Positions 7,723 through 17,033 of a DNA stretch of 64,000 nt are shown here, one piece after another. The notes beneath the pieces are model-generated. The model had not been told where the DNA came from, did not search any database, and saw only the letters and a list, made by a program, of their open reading frames with translations. The stretch's first letter is position 1. Each line of letters begins with the position of its first letter. Position numbers and translations under genes: made by a program. The stretch lies in NCBI RefSeq assembly GCF_950101795.1, contig NZ_CATNLZ010000005.1, positions 1 through 64,000 of the forward strand. Direction: 5' to 3'. This DNA comes from Nocardioides sp. T2.26MG-1. Its GTDB lineage: Bacteria; Actinomycetota; Actinomycetes; Propionibacteriales; Nocardioidaceae.

Positions 7723-9951
7723 CTAGCCGACCGGTTGCCGCGGGTCCGCGGCGTCCTGGTCGGTCGCCGCGGACGGGAGGGTCCGGCTCAGCGCCTCGCC
7801 CTCGACATCGACGTTGGGCAGCACACGCTGCAGGATACGAGGCAGCCACCAGGCACGCTCGCCGAGCAGCGCCATGACCGCCGGCGCGAGCGCCATCCGG
7901 ACCACGAACGCGTCGAACGCGACCGCCGAGGCGAGGCCGACGCCCATCGTCTGGATGGTCGACATGTGGATCCCGATGAACCCGGCGAACACGCTGGTCA
8001 TGATGACCGCCGCGGCGGCCACGACCCGCCCGCTGTGCCGGAAGCCCGCGACGATCGCCTCCTCCGGCGATGCCCCGTGCACGTGCGCCTCCCGCATCCG
8101 GGTGAAGAGGAAGACCTCGTAGTCCATGGCGAGCCCGAACACGATGCCGATGACCAGGATCGGCATCAGTGACATCACGGGTCCGGTCTGCTCGATGCCG
8201 ATCAGGTCCGCGCCCCAGCCCCACTGGAAGACCGCGACCAGGACACCGAACGCCGCACCCACCGACAGCAGGAAACCGAGCGCTGCCTTGATCGGCACGA
8301 GGATCGAGCGGAACACGACCATCAGCAGCAGCACGGCCAGGCCGATCACCAGCGCGAGGTACGGGAGGAGTGCGTCGGACATAGCGTCGGAGATGTCGAT
8401 GTTGAGCGCGGTCTTGCCGGTGACCGAGATGTCGGCCCCGGTCGCGGCCTCGATGTCGGCTGCAGCGCGCCGGAGGTCGCCGACGAGGTTCTTGGTCTCG
8501 GCCGTGTGCGGCGCGGTCGACGGGACCGCGGTGATGATCGCGGTGTCCCCTGCCTCGTTGAGGACGGGGTCGCCGACCGAGGTGACGCCGTCGACGCCGT
8601 TCAGGGTCCCGACGACCCGATCCGTGGCGGCCCGGGGATCCGCCGCGTCGGCCAGGTCCACGACCACGGTCAAGGGGCCGTTGAAGCCGGGGCCGAACCC
8701 CTCCGAGAGCAGGTCGTAGGCGCGGCGCTGGGTGGTCTCCACCGACTTCGACTCGTCACCCGGCAGCCCGAGCTCGAGGCCGAGCGCCGGGAGCGCCGCC
8801 GCGCCGAGGCCGAGACCGGCGACCAGCAGGACCGCGATCGGCCTGCGCAGCACGAATCGTGCCCAGCGCGTACCGAGTCCGGTCCGGCCGGTCGGCGCGG
8901 GCACGGGATGCGGCTCCTGCGCTCCCGACCTGGCGGCGCGCCGGGCCGAGCGGGAGAGGACCCGGTCCCCGAGGAAGCCGAACAGGGCAGGGACCAGGGT
9001 GAGGGCGACGAGCACGGCGACGGCCACGGCGCCGGCACCGCCCAGGCCCATCTTTGTGAGCTCGGGGATCCCGACGACCCCCAGGCCGGCGAGGGCGATG
9101 ACGACGGTCGTGCCGGCGAACACCACGGCGGACCCGGCCGTGCCCACCGCTCGGCCGGCAGCCTCCTCGGGATCGTCGCCCCGGGTGCGTTCGTCGCGGA
9201 AGCGGGAGGTGATGAAGAGCGCGTAGTCGATGCCGACCGCCAGGCCCAGCATCAGCGCCAGGATCGCGACCGTCGACGTCAGGCCGAGCGGATCGGCCAG
9301 CGCGGCGATCACGCCGAACGTGATCCCCACCCCGAGGAACGCGGTCACCAGCGGCAGGCCCGCCGCGACGAGCGATCCCAGGGTGAGGACCAGCACGACC
9401 GCGGCGACGGCCACGCCGACCAGTTCCGTCGTACCTCCCAACTCGGCCTCGGCCTCCAGGGCCGAACCGCCGATCTCCACCGACAGGCCCGCCGCCCGGG
9501 CCCGGTCCGCGGCGTCCTCGAGCGCGCTCTTCGACAACTCGGTCAGGTCGACGGCGTCGGCGGTGTAGGTGATCGTCGCGTAGGTGATCGTGCCGTCCTC
9601 GCTGACGGTGCCCTCGTCGAACGGGTCGCTCACCGCCGCCACCTGGTCACCGCCACTCAGCGCCTGGAGCGCGTCCTCGACGGCCCTCTCGTTGGCGCCG
9701 GCCGTCACCCGCTGCCCGTCGGGCGCCTCGAACACCAGGCGCGCGTCGGCGCCCTGGGCGTTGCTCTGGGGGAACCGTTCGTCGAGCAGGTCGAAGGCCT
9801 GCTGCGACTCCGTGCCCGGCATGGAGAGGTCCTCGTCCTGCGCGGACGGCGCGACGGCCGCCGCCACGCCGGCCAGCACCACGGCGATCAGCCAGAGACC
9901 TGCGACGAGCCGGCGCCTGCGGAAGGCCCACCGTCCGATCCCGTAGAGCAT
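7723..9951 (-). CDS. MMPL/RND-family transporter
   Basis: 742 residues with the duplicated RND architecture: an N-terminal membrane helix, a large extracytoplasmic loop (about 35-170), six membrane helices, a second loop and six more helices. The proton-relay motifs GLAVGIDYALFITSRFRDE and GIVFGLAMDYEVFLFTRMRE are intact in both halves. Family members export lipids, siderophores or drugs by proton antiport. It is the first gene of an operon with the kinase and response regulator. The 188-bp upstream region contains a 7+2+7 palindrome (10101-10116). Substrate unknown. Confidence 0.93.
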   Translation of the reverse strand: MLYGIGRWAFRRRRLVAGLWLIAVVLAGVAAAVAPSAQDEDLSMPGTESQQAFDLLDERFPQSNAQGADARLVFEAPDGQRVTAGANERAVEDALQALSGGDQVAAVSDPFDEGTVSEDGTITYATITYTADAVDLTELSKSALEDAADRARAAGLSVEIGGSALEAEAELGGTTELVGVAVAAVVLVLTLGSLVAAGLPLVTAFLGVGITFGVIAALADPLGLTSTVAILALMLGLAVGIDYALFITSRFRDERTRGDDPEEAAGRAVGTAGSAVVFAGTTVVIALAGLGVVGIPELTKMGLGGAGAVAVAVLVALTLVPALFGFLGDRVLSRSARRAARSGAQEPHPVPAPTGRTGLGTRWARFVLRRPIAVLLVAGLGLGAAALPALGLELGLPGDESKSVETTQRRAYDLLSEGFGPGFNGPLTVVVDLADAADPRAATDRVVGTLNGVDGVTSVGDPVLNEAGDTAIITAVPSTAPHTAETKNLVGDLRRAAADIEAATGADISVTGKTALNIDISDAMSDALLPYLALVIGLAVLLLMVVFRSILVPIKAALGFLLSVGAAFGVLVAVFQWGWGADLIGIEQTGPVMSLMPILVIGIVFGLAMDYEVFLFTRMREAHVHGASPEEAIVAGFRHSGRVVAAAAVIMTSVFAGFIGIHMSTIQTMGVGLASAVAFDAFVVRMALAPAVMALLGERAWWLPRILQRVLPNVDVEGEALSRTLPSAATDQDAADPRQPVG

Positions 9952-10100
9952 GGTTGCGACGATCGATCACTCCAGACGTCAGAGATTGAGGGGATCCGCG
10001 AGATCTCGCGTGCCCTCAACACTCGCGGCCGACGACCGGCACGGCATCGTCCCTGGCAACCGTCTTCCGACTGGTGCGCCTGGGCCAGCGGACGCGGAGC

Positions 10101-10116
10101 TAGTGCGTCCGCACTA
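10101..10116. promoter_or_regulatory. Palindrome TAGTGCG-TC-CGCACTA
   Basis: Perfect 7-bp arms around a 2-bp centre, 150 bp upstream of the MMPL start and 24 bp beyond the stop of the first SpoIID gene. A 2-nt loop is too tight for a normal RNA terminator and no T-run follows, so a protein-binding site is more likely. The binding protein is not identified. Confidence 0.45.
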
Positions 10117-10139
10117 CAGATCGGCCCGGCGAGGGCCGG

Positions 10140-11327
10140 TCATCGGGCGGCGACCTTGAAGGTCAACCAGGTGGAGCGCAGGCCGAGCACGGCACGGAAG
10201 GTGTCGCCTGAGACGACGACCCGTCCCGCGGTGCCGCGCAGGGCGATCGAGCGGACCCGGCCGCCCCAGTCGCCGTTGCCGTCCCGGGCGGTCACCGCGA
10301 TGCGGGTGAGGTTGCCGACGGCGGGCCAGGCCCGCTCGAGCCGGCTGTCGTCGGTCGCCGTCGTCCAGGTGTGCACGGGGTTGCCCGACCAGCCGTCGTA
10401 CGGGTCGACCTTCGCGGGGAGGTAGGGCACCGAGCCGGCCGACGTCCAGCCGCCGTTGCTCGACCCGAACTGCGTGAACGCCGGCTGCCCGTCGCTGGTG
10501 AGGATCGTCCCGGCGGTGGCGTCCACGGCACGGTTGGAGGCGGGGTACTCCGCGTCGACGCCGCCGTAGACCTGGCAGGACCAGGTGTCGCAGAGCTGGT
10601 AGGCCGACGACTGCGGGTGGCGGCGCTCGTACGACGCGTACGTGCGCGCCGCGACCGCCTGGGCCCGGACCGCCTCGGTGCTCCACGAGGCGGGGATCTC
10701 CAGCGGCACGACGCCCTTGAGGTAGCTCTCGAGGGCGAGTGCGTTCACCGTCACCCGATCCCCCGACGCGGTGACCCCGACGCGCAGCCGGCCACGGTAG
10801 GACCGCTCGCCGCTCGGTGTCAGGAGCGTGATCGGCTCGCCGGCGGCGTAGAACTCACCCTGGCCCTCGAGCACCTTCCAGGCGTGCCAGCGGCGGTCGC
10901 GGTAGGAGACCCGGTTGACGCCGTCACGCCCGACCGCGACCCGCCAGCGCTGCGCGCCGTTCTCGGGCAGCGCGAGGCGTCCCTCGACCGCGGTGTCGCG
11001 CACGGTCAGACCGGGACGCGCGGCCACGACCAGGTCGTCGGAGGTGTCCGCGGTCAACAGCACGGTGACCAGGCCCTTGCTGGTCCCCCACTCCGTGCCG
11101 GGGTAGTAGAACTCCGCGATCTGCCGGTGGGTCAGCCCCTGGCGGGCGGCCCCTTCGGCACCGTACTGCGACATGCCGTGCCCGTGCCCGTAGCCGTGCC
11201 CCTTGACCGTGATCGTCGCGCTCGCGGGCACCCGCCAGACGTCCTGGTCGGCCGCGGTCGCCGGACCCGTGGTCGTCAGGACGGCCGCGACGAGCGCAGC
11301 CGCCGACAGGCTGGAGACGGCGCGCAT
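10140..11327 (-). CDS. SpoIID/LytB-domain secreted protein (paralogue 1)
   Basis: 395 residues with an N-terminal signal peptide ending near PATAADQ (about residue 26), so exported. The SpoIID/LytB signature is clear: GHGYGHGHGMSQYGAEGAAR, YLKGVVPLEIPASW, VAARTYASYERR, a cysteine pair in CDTWSCQVYGG, and SSNGGWTS near the C terminus. SpoIID of sporulators is a lytic transglycosylase acting on denuded peptidoglycan; in actinobacteria the family is widespread without sporulation, so a wall-hydrolysis role is an inference. It is followed by a closely related gene in tandem, which points to an old duplication. Confidence 0.9.
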   Translation of the reverse strand: MRAVSSLSAAALVAAVLTTTGPATAADQDVWRVPASATITVKGHGYGHGHGMSQYGAEGAARQGLTHRQIAEFYYPGTEWGTSKGLVTVLLTADTSDDLVVAARPGLTVRDTAVEGRLALPENGAQRWRVAVGRDGVNRVSYRDRRWHAWKVLEGQGEFYAAGEPITLLTPSGERSYRGRLRVGVTASGDRVTVNALALESYLKGVVPLEIPASWSTEAVRAQAVAARTYASYERRHPQSSAYQLCDTWSCQVYGGVDAEYPASNRAVDATAGTILTSDGQPAFTQFGSSNGGWTSAGSVPYLPAKVDPYDGWSGNPVHTWTTATDDSRLERAWPAVGNLTRIAVTARDGNGDWGGRVRSIALRGTAGRVVVSGDTFRAVLGLRSTWLTFKVAAR

Positions 11328-11406
11328 GGGTGACCTCTGAGACGACTGGGACGGGTGGGAACCCCAATCGCATCACGGGTCACAGGGCCCTGCAACGCGA
11401 TCGCCC

Positions 11407-11426
11407 GAACTACAGATCTGTAGTTC
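11407..11426. promoter_or_regulatory. 20-bp perfect palindrome at the 3' end of the second SpoIID gene
   Basis: GAACTACAGA followed directly by its complement TCTGTAGTTC. It overlaps the stop codon (11425-11427) of the upstream paralogue and lies 80 bp before the start of the next gene. The inner CTACAGATC also occurs just after the other SpoIID gene (10114-10122). It could be an operator for the downstream paralogue or a loop-free transcript end; no T-run follows. Confidence 0.5.
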
Positions 11427-12561
11427 AGGAGACGGTGAACATCGTCGAGCGCAGGCCGAGGAAGCGGGCGAAGGCGCTGCCGGTGGTGACCTGGGTGCGC
11501 AGGGTGCCGGTGACCGTCACCTCGGTGACGTGTCCCTGGTGCACGCCGTCGTCGTCACGCTCGGTCACCTCGACCGAGACCAGGTCGCCCAGGCCGGTCC
11601 AGTGCCGGGTGATCTCCTCGCCGGTGAACGTCCGGGTGCGCGGGTCGTCCGGCATCCCGCGGTCGAACTCGTCCCACTCCGCCACCAGGTAGGGGAAGTC
11701 GCCGGCGGTCGAGTAGCCGCCGTTGCTGGCGGAGAACTGCGCGAAGATCGGCTCGCCCTCGTAGGTGAGCACCTGACCGGCGGTCGCCGCCACCGCAGCG
11801 TTGGAGCCGGGGTGTTCGGCGCCGGCGCCGGCGTACACCTGGCAGGCGGCGGTGTCGCAGAGGTCGTACTCCCGGCTCGGCGAGACGTTGCCGCGCTCGA
11901 AGACCGCGTAGGTGCGCGCCGCGACCGCCTGCGCCTTCACGGCCTCCCCGGGCCACTCGGCCGGCACCTCCCGCGGCACCACGCCGCGCAGGTAGGCCTC
12001 GAGGGCGACGGTGTTGACGACGCCGGAGGAGGTGAGGCGCAGCGCGCCGCGGTACGTCGACGCCCCGAGCAGGGTCATCGGCCGGCTCGAGACGAACTCC
12101 ACGCTGCCGGGCCGGGTCTTCCACACGTGCCAGGACCCGGTCCGGTACGAGAGCTCCGAGCGCCCGGCGGACGGCTTGATCCGCCACCGCTTGACGACCT
12201 TGCCGTCGCGCTTGACCGGGAGCTTCCAGGTCCGGCCGGTCCCGACGTGGCGCGCCTTGAGCCCCGACCGCGCGAGGACGACGAGGCTCTTCTTGGGTGC
12301 CGCGGTGAGCAGCACCCGGATCGAGCCGCCGGCCGACCCCCACGCGGTGCCCGGGTAGTAGTGCTCGACGATCTGGCGGTAGTCCTGCCCGGCGTTGGCG
12401 CGGTTGCGGGCGCCGTACTGCGACAGGCCCTTGCCGTGGCCGTTGCCCGTCGTAGCGATCGTGACGCTGGCGGGTTCACGCTGGACCGGCTCGGCGTGCG
12501 CCGGCGTGGCGGGCAGGGCGAGCGCGGCAGCGGTGAGCAGGACGGCGAGCCGTCGGATCAT
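11425..12561 (-). CDS. SpoIID/LytB-domain secreted protein (paralogue 2)
   Basis: 378 residues with a signal peptide (LTAAALALPATPAHAEP, cleavage near residue 24). The domain landmarks match those of its neighbour: GNGHGKGLSQYGARNRA, YLRGVVPREVPAEWPG, VAARTYAVFERG, CDTAACQVYAG and SASNGGYSTAG. The first motif has GNGHGKG where the paralogue has GHGYGHG. The pair shares length, order of motifs and the cysteine pair, so both are probably cell-wall enzymes or binding proteins with partly separate roles. The 97 bp between the genes hold a 20-bp palindrome. Confidence 0.9.
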   Translation of the reverse strand: MIRRLAVLLTAAALALPATPAHAEPVQREPASVTIATTGNGHGKGLSQYGARNRANAGQDYRQIVEHYYPGTAWGSAGGSIRVLLTAAPKKSLVVLARSGLKARHVGTGRTWKLPVKRDGKVVKRWRIKPSAGRSELSYRTGSWHVWKTRPGSVEFVSSRPMTLLGASTYRGALRLTSSGVVNTVALEAYLRGVVPREVPAEWPGEAVKAQAVAARTYAVFERGNVSPSREYDLCDTAACQVYAGAGAEHPGSNAAVAATAGQVLTYEGEPIFAQFSASNGGYSTAGDFPYLVAEWDEFDRGMPDDPRTRTFTGEEITRHWTGLGDLVSVEVTERDDDGVHQGHVTEVTVTGTLRTQVTTGSAFARFLGLRSTMFTVS

Positions 12562-12594
12562 GAGTTCCCCCGAGAGTTGGGTCGCCGGATGTGG

Positions 12595-13992
12595 CTAGAT
12601 GCGATGCAGTCGGCGAGCGGCCTCGGCGATCGAGCCGCTCATGGACGGGTACACCGTAAACGCCTGGGCCAACTGGTCGGCCGTCAGCGACTCGGCCACC
12701 GCGACCGAGACCGGGTGGATCAGCTCGCTGGCGCGAGGGCCGACCACCACTCCCCCAACGACGATGCCGGTGCCGGGCCGGCACAGCAGCTTGACGAAGC
12801 CGTCGCGCACGCCCTGCATCTTCGCGCGCGGGTTTCCCGAGAGCGGCAGCATCACGATCTCGGCCTGCATCTCGCCGGCCTCGACCGACTGCTGGGACCA
12901 GCCGACGGTGGCGATCTCGGGGGCCGTGAAGACGTTGGAGGAGACCTTCTTGAGGTCCAGCGGCTGGACCGCGTCGCCCAGGAAGTGCCACATCGCGATC
13001 CGGCCCTGCATCGCGGCCACGCTGGCGAGCATCAACACGCCGGTGCAGTCGCCGGCGGCGTACACACCGCGCGCCGACGTACGGGACACGCGGTCCACGT
13101 TGACGAAGCCGCCGTCCTTGAGCCCGACGCCGGCCTCCTCGAGGCCCATGTCGCCGGTGTTGGGCACCGAGCCCAGCGCGAGGATGCAGTGCGAGCCCTC
13201 GACGGTGCGGCCGTCGGTCAGCGTGACCGTGACCCGGTCGCCGTCGCGGGTCACCGACTCCATGCGCGACCGCGAGAGCACGTTCATGCCGCGGCGGGTG
13301 AGGACGTCCTCGAGGACCTTGGCGGCGTCGGCGTCCTCGCCGGGCAGCACCCGGTCGCGGGAGGAGACCAGCGTGACCGGGATGCCGAGGTTGAGGTAGG
13401 CGCTGGCGAACTCCGCACCGGTGACGCCCGAGCCCACCACGATCAGGTCGGTCGGCACCTCGGTGAGGTCGTAGACCTGCTCCCAGGTGAGGATCCGCTC
13501 GCCGTCGGGCTGGGCGGTCGGCAGCGTGCGGGGCGCGGCGCCGGTCGCCACCAGAACGGCGTCGGCGGGCAGCTCCTCCTCGGAGCCGTCGGGCAGCTGG
13601 GCGACCACCCGGTCGGGCGCGGCGAGGCGGCCGCGGCCCTTCAGGATCGTCACGCCGTCGCGCGCGAGCCGGCGCCCGATGTCGGCGGACTGGTCGGCGG
13701 CGAGCTGCTTGACGCGGGCGTTGACCCTCGCGAGGTCGACCCGGATCGAGGTGGCCGCGTCGCCCTCGGCGTCATGGAAGTTCACGCCGAGCTCGGCCGC
13801 GTCCGCCAGGTCGCTCATCACCTCGGCGGTGGCGATCAGCGTCTTGCTGGGCACGCAGTCGGTGAGGACCGCGGAGCCACCGACGCCGTCGGTGTCGACG
13901 ATCGTGACCTCCGCACCGAGCTGGGCGGCGACGTGGGCGGCCTCGTAGCCGCCGGGGCCACCGCCGATGATGACGACGCGTTCGCTGGCCAT
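12595..13992 (-). CDS. lpdA: NAD(P)H-quinone dehydrogenase, flavoprotein disulfide-reductase family
   Basis: 465 residues. An FAD-binding GGGPGGYEAAHVAAQLGAE is at the N terminus, a second Rossmann NAD(P) site at VVGSGVTGAEFASAY, and the FAD-contact motif GVYAAGDCTG and dimerisation domain follow. The active-site region reads SAVLTDCVPSK. The first cysteine of the usual CxxxxC disulfide is alanine, so it cannot run lipoamide chemistry. Mycobacterium tuberculosis LpdA (Rv3303c) has the same kind of change and reduces quinones. The start ATG at 13992 overlaps the lpd stop (TAATG), so the two genes are translationally coupled. Confidence 0.88.
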   Translation of the reverse strand: MASERVVIIGGGPGGYEAAHVAAQLGAEVTIVDTDGVGGSAVLTDCVPSKTLIATAEVMSDLADAAELGVNFHDAEGDAATSIRVDLARVNARVKQLAADQSADIGRRLARDGVTILKGRGRLAAPDRVVAQLPDGSEEELPADAVLVATGAAPRTLPTAQPDGERILTWEQVYDLTEVPTDLIVVGSGVTGAEFASAYLNLGIPVTLVSSRDRVLPGEDADAAKVLEDVLTRRGMNVLSRSRMESVTRDGDRVTVTLTDGRTVEGSHCILALGSVPNTGDMGLEEAGVGLKDGGFVNVDRVSRTSARGVYAAGDCTGVLMLASVAAMQGRIAMWHFLGDAVQPLDLKKVSSNVFTAPEIATVGWSQQSVEAGEMQAEIVMLPLSGNPRAKMQGVRDGFVKLLCRPGTGIVVGGVVVGPRASELIHPVSVAVAESLTADQLAQAFTVYPSMSGSIAEAARRLHRI

Positions 13993-15386
13993 TACAGGTT
14001 GATCATGTGGCCGGCGATACCCTCGACGGCCTCCTTCATGGCCTCCGACAGCGTCGGGTGGGCGAAGATGTTGCGGGCCACCTCGTCGGCGGTGAGGTCC
14101 CACTGCTGGGCCAGCGTCAGCGCCGGCAGCAGCTCGGTGACCTCGGGGCCGATCATGTGGGCGCCGATGATCTCGTTGTACGTCGCGTCCGCGACGATCT
14201 TCACGAACCCGACGCCCTCGGCCATCCCGCGCGCCTTGCCGTTGGCGCTGAACGGGAACATCGCCGTCTTGACGTCGTACCCCTTCTCCTTGGCCTGCGC
14301 CTCGGAGTAGCCGAACGACGCGATCTGCGGCTGGCAGAACGTCGCCCGCGGGATCATGTCGAAGTTGATCTCCTGGGTCTCGGCGCCCGCGATCGTCTCG
14401 GCGGCGACCACACCCATCGCCTCGGCGGTGTGGGCGAGCATCAGCTTGCCGGTGACGTCGCCGATCGCGTAGACGTTCTCGACGTTGGTGCGGCCGCGCG
14501 CGTCGACCTCGATCGCACCGCGGTCGCTGACCTTAACGCCGGCGTTCTCGAGGCCGAAGCCGTCGATCCGCGGGGCGAACCCGAACGCCGCCAGCATCTT
14601 GTCGGCCTCGAGGACCTGGCTGTCGCCGCCGGAGGCGGGGCTGACCGTGACGCGGACGCCGGAGCCGGTGTCCTCGACCTGGTCGACCTTGGTGGAGAGC
14701 AGCACCTTCACGCCGAGCTTCTTGTACTGCTTGAGCAGCTCCTTGGAGACGTCGGCGTCCTCGGTGGGGACCATCCGGTCGAGGAACTCCACGATCGTCA
14801 CGTCGACGCCGAAGTTGGTGAGGACGTAGGCGAACTCGACGCCGATCGCGCCGGAGCCGCCGATGATGATCGAGCCCGGCAGCTGGTCGGTGAGGATCTG
14901 CTCCTCGTAGGTCACGACGTTCTGGCTCACGCTCATGCCCGGCAGCATCCGGACCTTCGCGCCGGTCGCGATGATCAGGTTGTCGCAGGTGTAGGTCTGC
15001 TTGTTGCCGTCCTTGTCGACCTCGACCTCGGTCGGGGACTTGATCGTCCCCCAGCCGTCGAGCTCGGTGATCTTGTTCTTCTTCATCAGGTAGTGCACGC
15101 CCTTGGCGCTGGCCTCGGCGACGCCGCGGCTGCGCTTGTGGGTCGTGCCGAAGTCCATGGTCGCGTCGCCGCTGATCCCGAAGGTGTCCTTCTCCTTCGT
15201 GAGGATGTGGGCGATCTCGGCGTTGCGCAGCAGCGCCTTCGAAGGGATGCACCCGACGTTGAGGCACACGCCTCCCCAGTACTTCTCCTCGATGACGGCG
15301 ACGGACTGGCCCAGCTGGGCGGCGCGGATCGCGGCGACGTACCCACCGGGGCCGGCACCGAGGACGAGGACGTTGAAGTGGGTCAC
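13992..15386 (-). CDS. lpd: Dihydrolipoyl dehydrogenase (E3)
   Basis: 464 residues, the standard length. It reoxidises dihydrolipoamide in the pyruvate and 2-oxoglutarate dehydrogenase complexes. Visible motifs are [18 protein letters not shown] (FAD), the redox disulfide in [26 protein letters not shown] (NAD), [18 protein letters not shown], and near the C terminus AHPTLSE, where the catalytic His of the partner subunit acts. The GTG start at 15386 is preceded by TAGGCT seven bases away, which fits a leaderless transcript. It is the first gene of the lpd-lpdA operon. Confidence 0.95.
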   Translation of the reverse strand: MTHFNVLVLGAGPGGYVAAIRAAQLGQSVAVIEEKYWGGVCLNVGCIPSKALLRNAEIAHILTKEKDTFGISGDATMDFGTTHKRSRGVAEASAKGVHYLMKKNKITELDGWGTIKSPTEVEVDKDGNKQTYTCDNLIIATGAKVRMLPGMSVSQNVVTYEEQILTDQLPGSIIIGGSGAIGVEFAYVLTNFGVDVTIVEFLDRMVPTEDADVSKELLKQYKKLGVKVLLSTKVDQVEDTGSGVRVTVSPASGGDSQVLEADKMLAAFGFAPRIDGFGLENAGVKVSDRGAIEVDARGRTNVENVYAIGDVTGKLMLAHTAEAMGVVAAETIAGAETQEINFDMIPRATFCQPQIASFGYSEAQAKEKGYDVKTAMFPFSANGKARGMAEGVGFVKIVADATYNEIIGAHMIGPEVTELLPALTLAQQWDLTADEVARNIFAHPTLSEAMKEAVEGIAGHMINL

Positions 15387-15446
15387 GGTCGCCAGCCTAC
15401 TGAGGTGAGCGAGGTCACCCGCCAGCCGCTCTACTACTCTTCAGCC

Positions 15447-15899
15447 GTGACGCTCTACGCCGCCTACGGGACCAACCTCGATCCCGCACGGATGAGCGAT
15501 CGGTGCCCGCACTCGCCGCTGTCGACGACGGGCTGGCTCCAGGGCTGGCGGCTCACGTTCGGCGGCGAGGAGCACGGCTGGGACGGCGCGCTCTCCACGA
15601 TCGTGGAGGACCCGATCGAGCAGGTCTTCGTCGCGGTCTACGACATCACCCGCGAGGACGAGGCCGCCCTGGACGGCTGGGAGGCGGCCGACCTCGGGCT
15701 CTACCGCAAGACCCGGGTCCGCGTCGCCACCATGACCGGCGAGCTCGTCGTGTGGACCTACGTGCTGGACGCCTACGAGGGCGGCCTGCCCTCCGCGTCG
15801 TACCTCGGCGTCCTCGCCGACGCCGCCGAGGCCGCCGACGCCCCCGCCGACTACGTCGCCCGCCTCCGCAACCGGCCCTGCCGGTCGATCGGCCAGTAG
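15447..15899 (+). CDS. Gamma-glutamylcyclotransferase-like protein
   Basis: 150 residues. The fold signature YGTNL (AAYGTNLDPARM) near the N terminus forms the substrate loop in this family, and the glutamate in ALDGWEA is the likely catalytic acid. Relatives cleave gamma-glutamyl amines or peptides by cyclisation; the actual substrate is unknown. The GTG at 15447 places the conserved strand right at the N terminus. TACTCT lies six bases before it, consistent with a leaderless promoter facing away from the lpd promoter. A palindromic repeat begins 18 bp after the stop. Confidence 0.8.
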   Translation: MTLYAAYGTNLDPARMSDRCPHSPLSTTGWLQGWRLTFGGEEHGWDGALSTIVEDPIEQVFVAVYDITREDEAALDGWEAADLGLYRKTRVRVATMTGELVVWTYVLDAYEGGLPSASYLGVLADAAEAADAPADYVARLRNRPCRSIGQ

Positions 15900-15916
15900 T
15901 CGGGCCGAGCGGAGAA

Positions 15917-15992
15917 TCCCCGGTGTACCGGGGAACTTGGCGCTTGTCGGCCGTTGCAACGGCTGACAAGCGCAAGAAGTCGCCGAGAAGTA
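15917..15992 (+). repeat. Palindromic repeat element, left copy
   Basis: Two parts: the palindrome CCCCGG-TGTA-CCGGGG (15918-15933) and a 34-bp near-perfect inverted repeat (15940-15973) with arms GCGCTTGTC and GACAAGCGC around GCCGTTGCAACGGC. The only imperfection is a G/T pair that would wobble in RNA. A tail resembling AGAAGTCGCCGAGAAG follows. It ends 2-3 bp from the stop of the AbiEi-like gene. The same element occurs inverted at 17034-17111. It may also end transcripts from both sides. Confidence 0.75.
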
Positions 15993-15994
15993 CG

Positions 15995-16960
15995 TCAGGC
16001 TGCCGTCGACGACGGGTAGAGAGCACGCCGGATCAGAGCGGCGGTGCGAAGCGGATCCGCCAGGTCCGCCCAGGTGATCCGGATGCACCGCCAGCCCGTC
16101 AGCCGACAGATCAGCTCTTCGCGCGCCTTCTCGCGGACGACGACATCGCTCGCGCGTTCGCCCTCCTTGAGGAGCTTCTCGTACTTGATCTTCCCGTCGA
16201 ACTCGAGGAAGACCCCTAGCTCGGGCCACGCGAAGTCGACTCGCGCCACGACCACCCCGTTGGGGTCGCGGATCTCGACCTGGGGTGTCGGCATGGGCAG
16301 GCTCTGGCTGAAGCAGAGGTGGAGCGTGCGGGCCTCGCCGACCGTCTCGATCCGTGGATCGGCCAATCGCAGGACGACCTGGGTCGCCAGGGAGTTCGGC
16401 CACTGCTCCATCCGTGCGTACCGCGCGGAGAGGTCCTGCAACGTCGTCAGCCGGCGGTGCAACAGGTCGCAGACGACGACGAGGGCACGCTCTGAGTCGG
16501 TCATCGTGGTGACCTCCAGCGCCAGCCGCGCCGGACACGTCACCGCCACGCCGTTGCGCTTGACAACGTCACCTGGGCGAACCACGCCTGCGTGTTGCCG
16601 GATGCCTGCTTCATGTCGACCGATGCGTCCGTCGAACCTGGTCACGTGCACGTCACTGAGATCCAGGTCCCAGATCGGAACGTCGAACTCGAGAGCTCCG
16701 CTGACGTGCGAGAGCGCGCCAGGTGCCTTGGCCTGCGCCAAGGCGGCCCGGGCCCGGACCGAGTGGCGGCCCACCTCATCGAGATCTCGCCAGACGGGTC
16801 CAGCGACGTAGGCTCCGCGACGGGCGCGCGCCAGGGTGCCATCGCGCACCATCCGCATCAGGGCGCGATCGGTGTAGCCGCTGGCGACGTACGCCTGGCG
16901 CAGCGTCACCGGCGTCAGGCGCGGGTCATCGGGCGGCCATTCCTTCGGTGGTCTCTTCAT
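15995..16960 (-). CDS. AbiEi-like N-terminal domain fused to PD-(D/E)XK/DUF559-like C-terminal domain
   Basis: 321 residues, no signal peptide. The N-terminal 60 residues resemble the winged-helix domain of AbiEi-type antitoxins (YTDRALMRMVRDGTLARARR, then GAYV). The middle region, ALSHVSGALEF with DVHVTRFD, is typical of the same class. The C-terminal part resembles DUF559/Vsr-type nuclease folds, with D242 in RVDFAW, then E253, D255 and K257 in FLEFDGK, ending GWRCIRITWADL. No toxin partner is adjacent. Two inverted copies of a palindromic repeat bracket it. Annotation pipelines often call such proteins type IV antitoxins; the nuclease-like half makes that label doubtful. Function unproven. 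Confidence 0.75.
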   Translation of the reverse strand: MKRPPKEWPPDDPRLTPVTLRQAYVASGYTDRALMRMVRDGTLARARRGAYVAGPVWRDLDEVGRHSVRARAALAQAKAPGALSHVSGALEFDVPIWDLDLSDVHVTRFDGRIGRHEAGIRQHAGVVRPGDVVKRNGVAVTCPARLALEVTTMTDSERALVVVCDLLHRRLTTLQDLSARYARMEQWPNSLATQVVLRLADPRIETVGEARTLHLCFSQSLPMPTPQVEIRDPNGVVVARVDFAWPELGVFLEFDGKIKYEKLLKEGERASDVVVREKAREELICRLTGWRCIRITWADLADPLRTAALIRRALYPSSTAA

Positions 16961-17033
16961 GACCGAGGGGATTCCCCGCGCTCGTCCGGCCCACCCCTGT
17001 CGATGCGCCGGCTGTGGAGAACGCCGACCTCCA

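Noticed and set aside
11407..11426. SOS (LexA) box
   Set aside because: It has GAAC and GTTC ends but 12 bases between them instead of the four of the actinobacterial LexA consensus, and no DNA-repair gene is adjacent.
11530..14310. A 926-codon open frame on the plus strand
   Set aside because: It lies opposite the SpoIID and lpdA genes, which have clear motifs; its translation is Gly/Arg/His-rich and unlike any family.
15995..16960. Classical AbiEi-AbiEii toxin-antitoxin pair
   Set aside because: No nucleotidyltransferase-like AbiEii toxin gene lies next to it; the neighbours are a cyclotransferase-like gene and purine phosphorylase.
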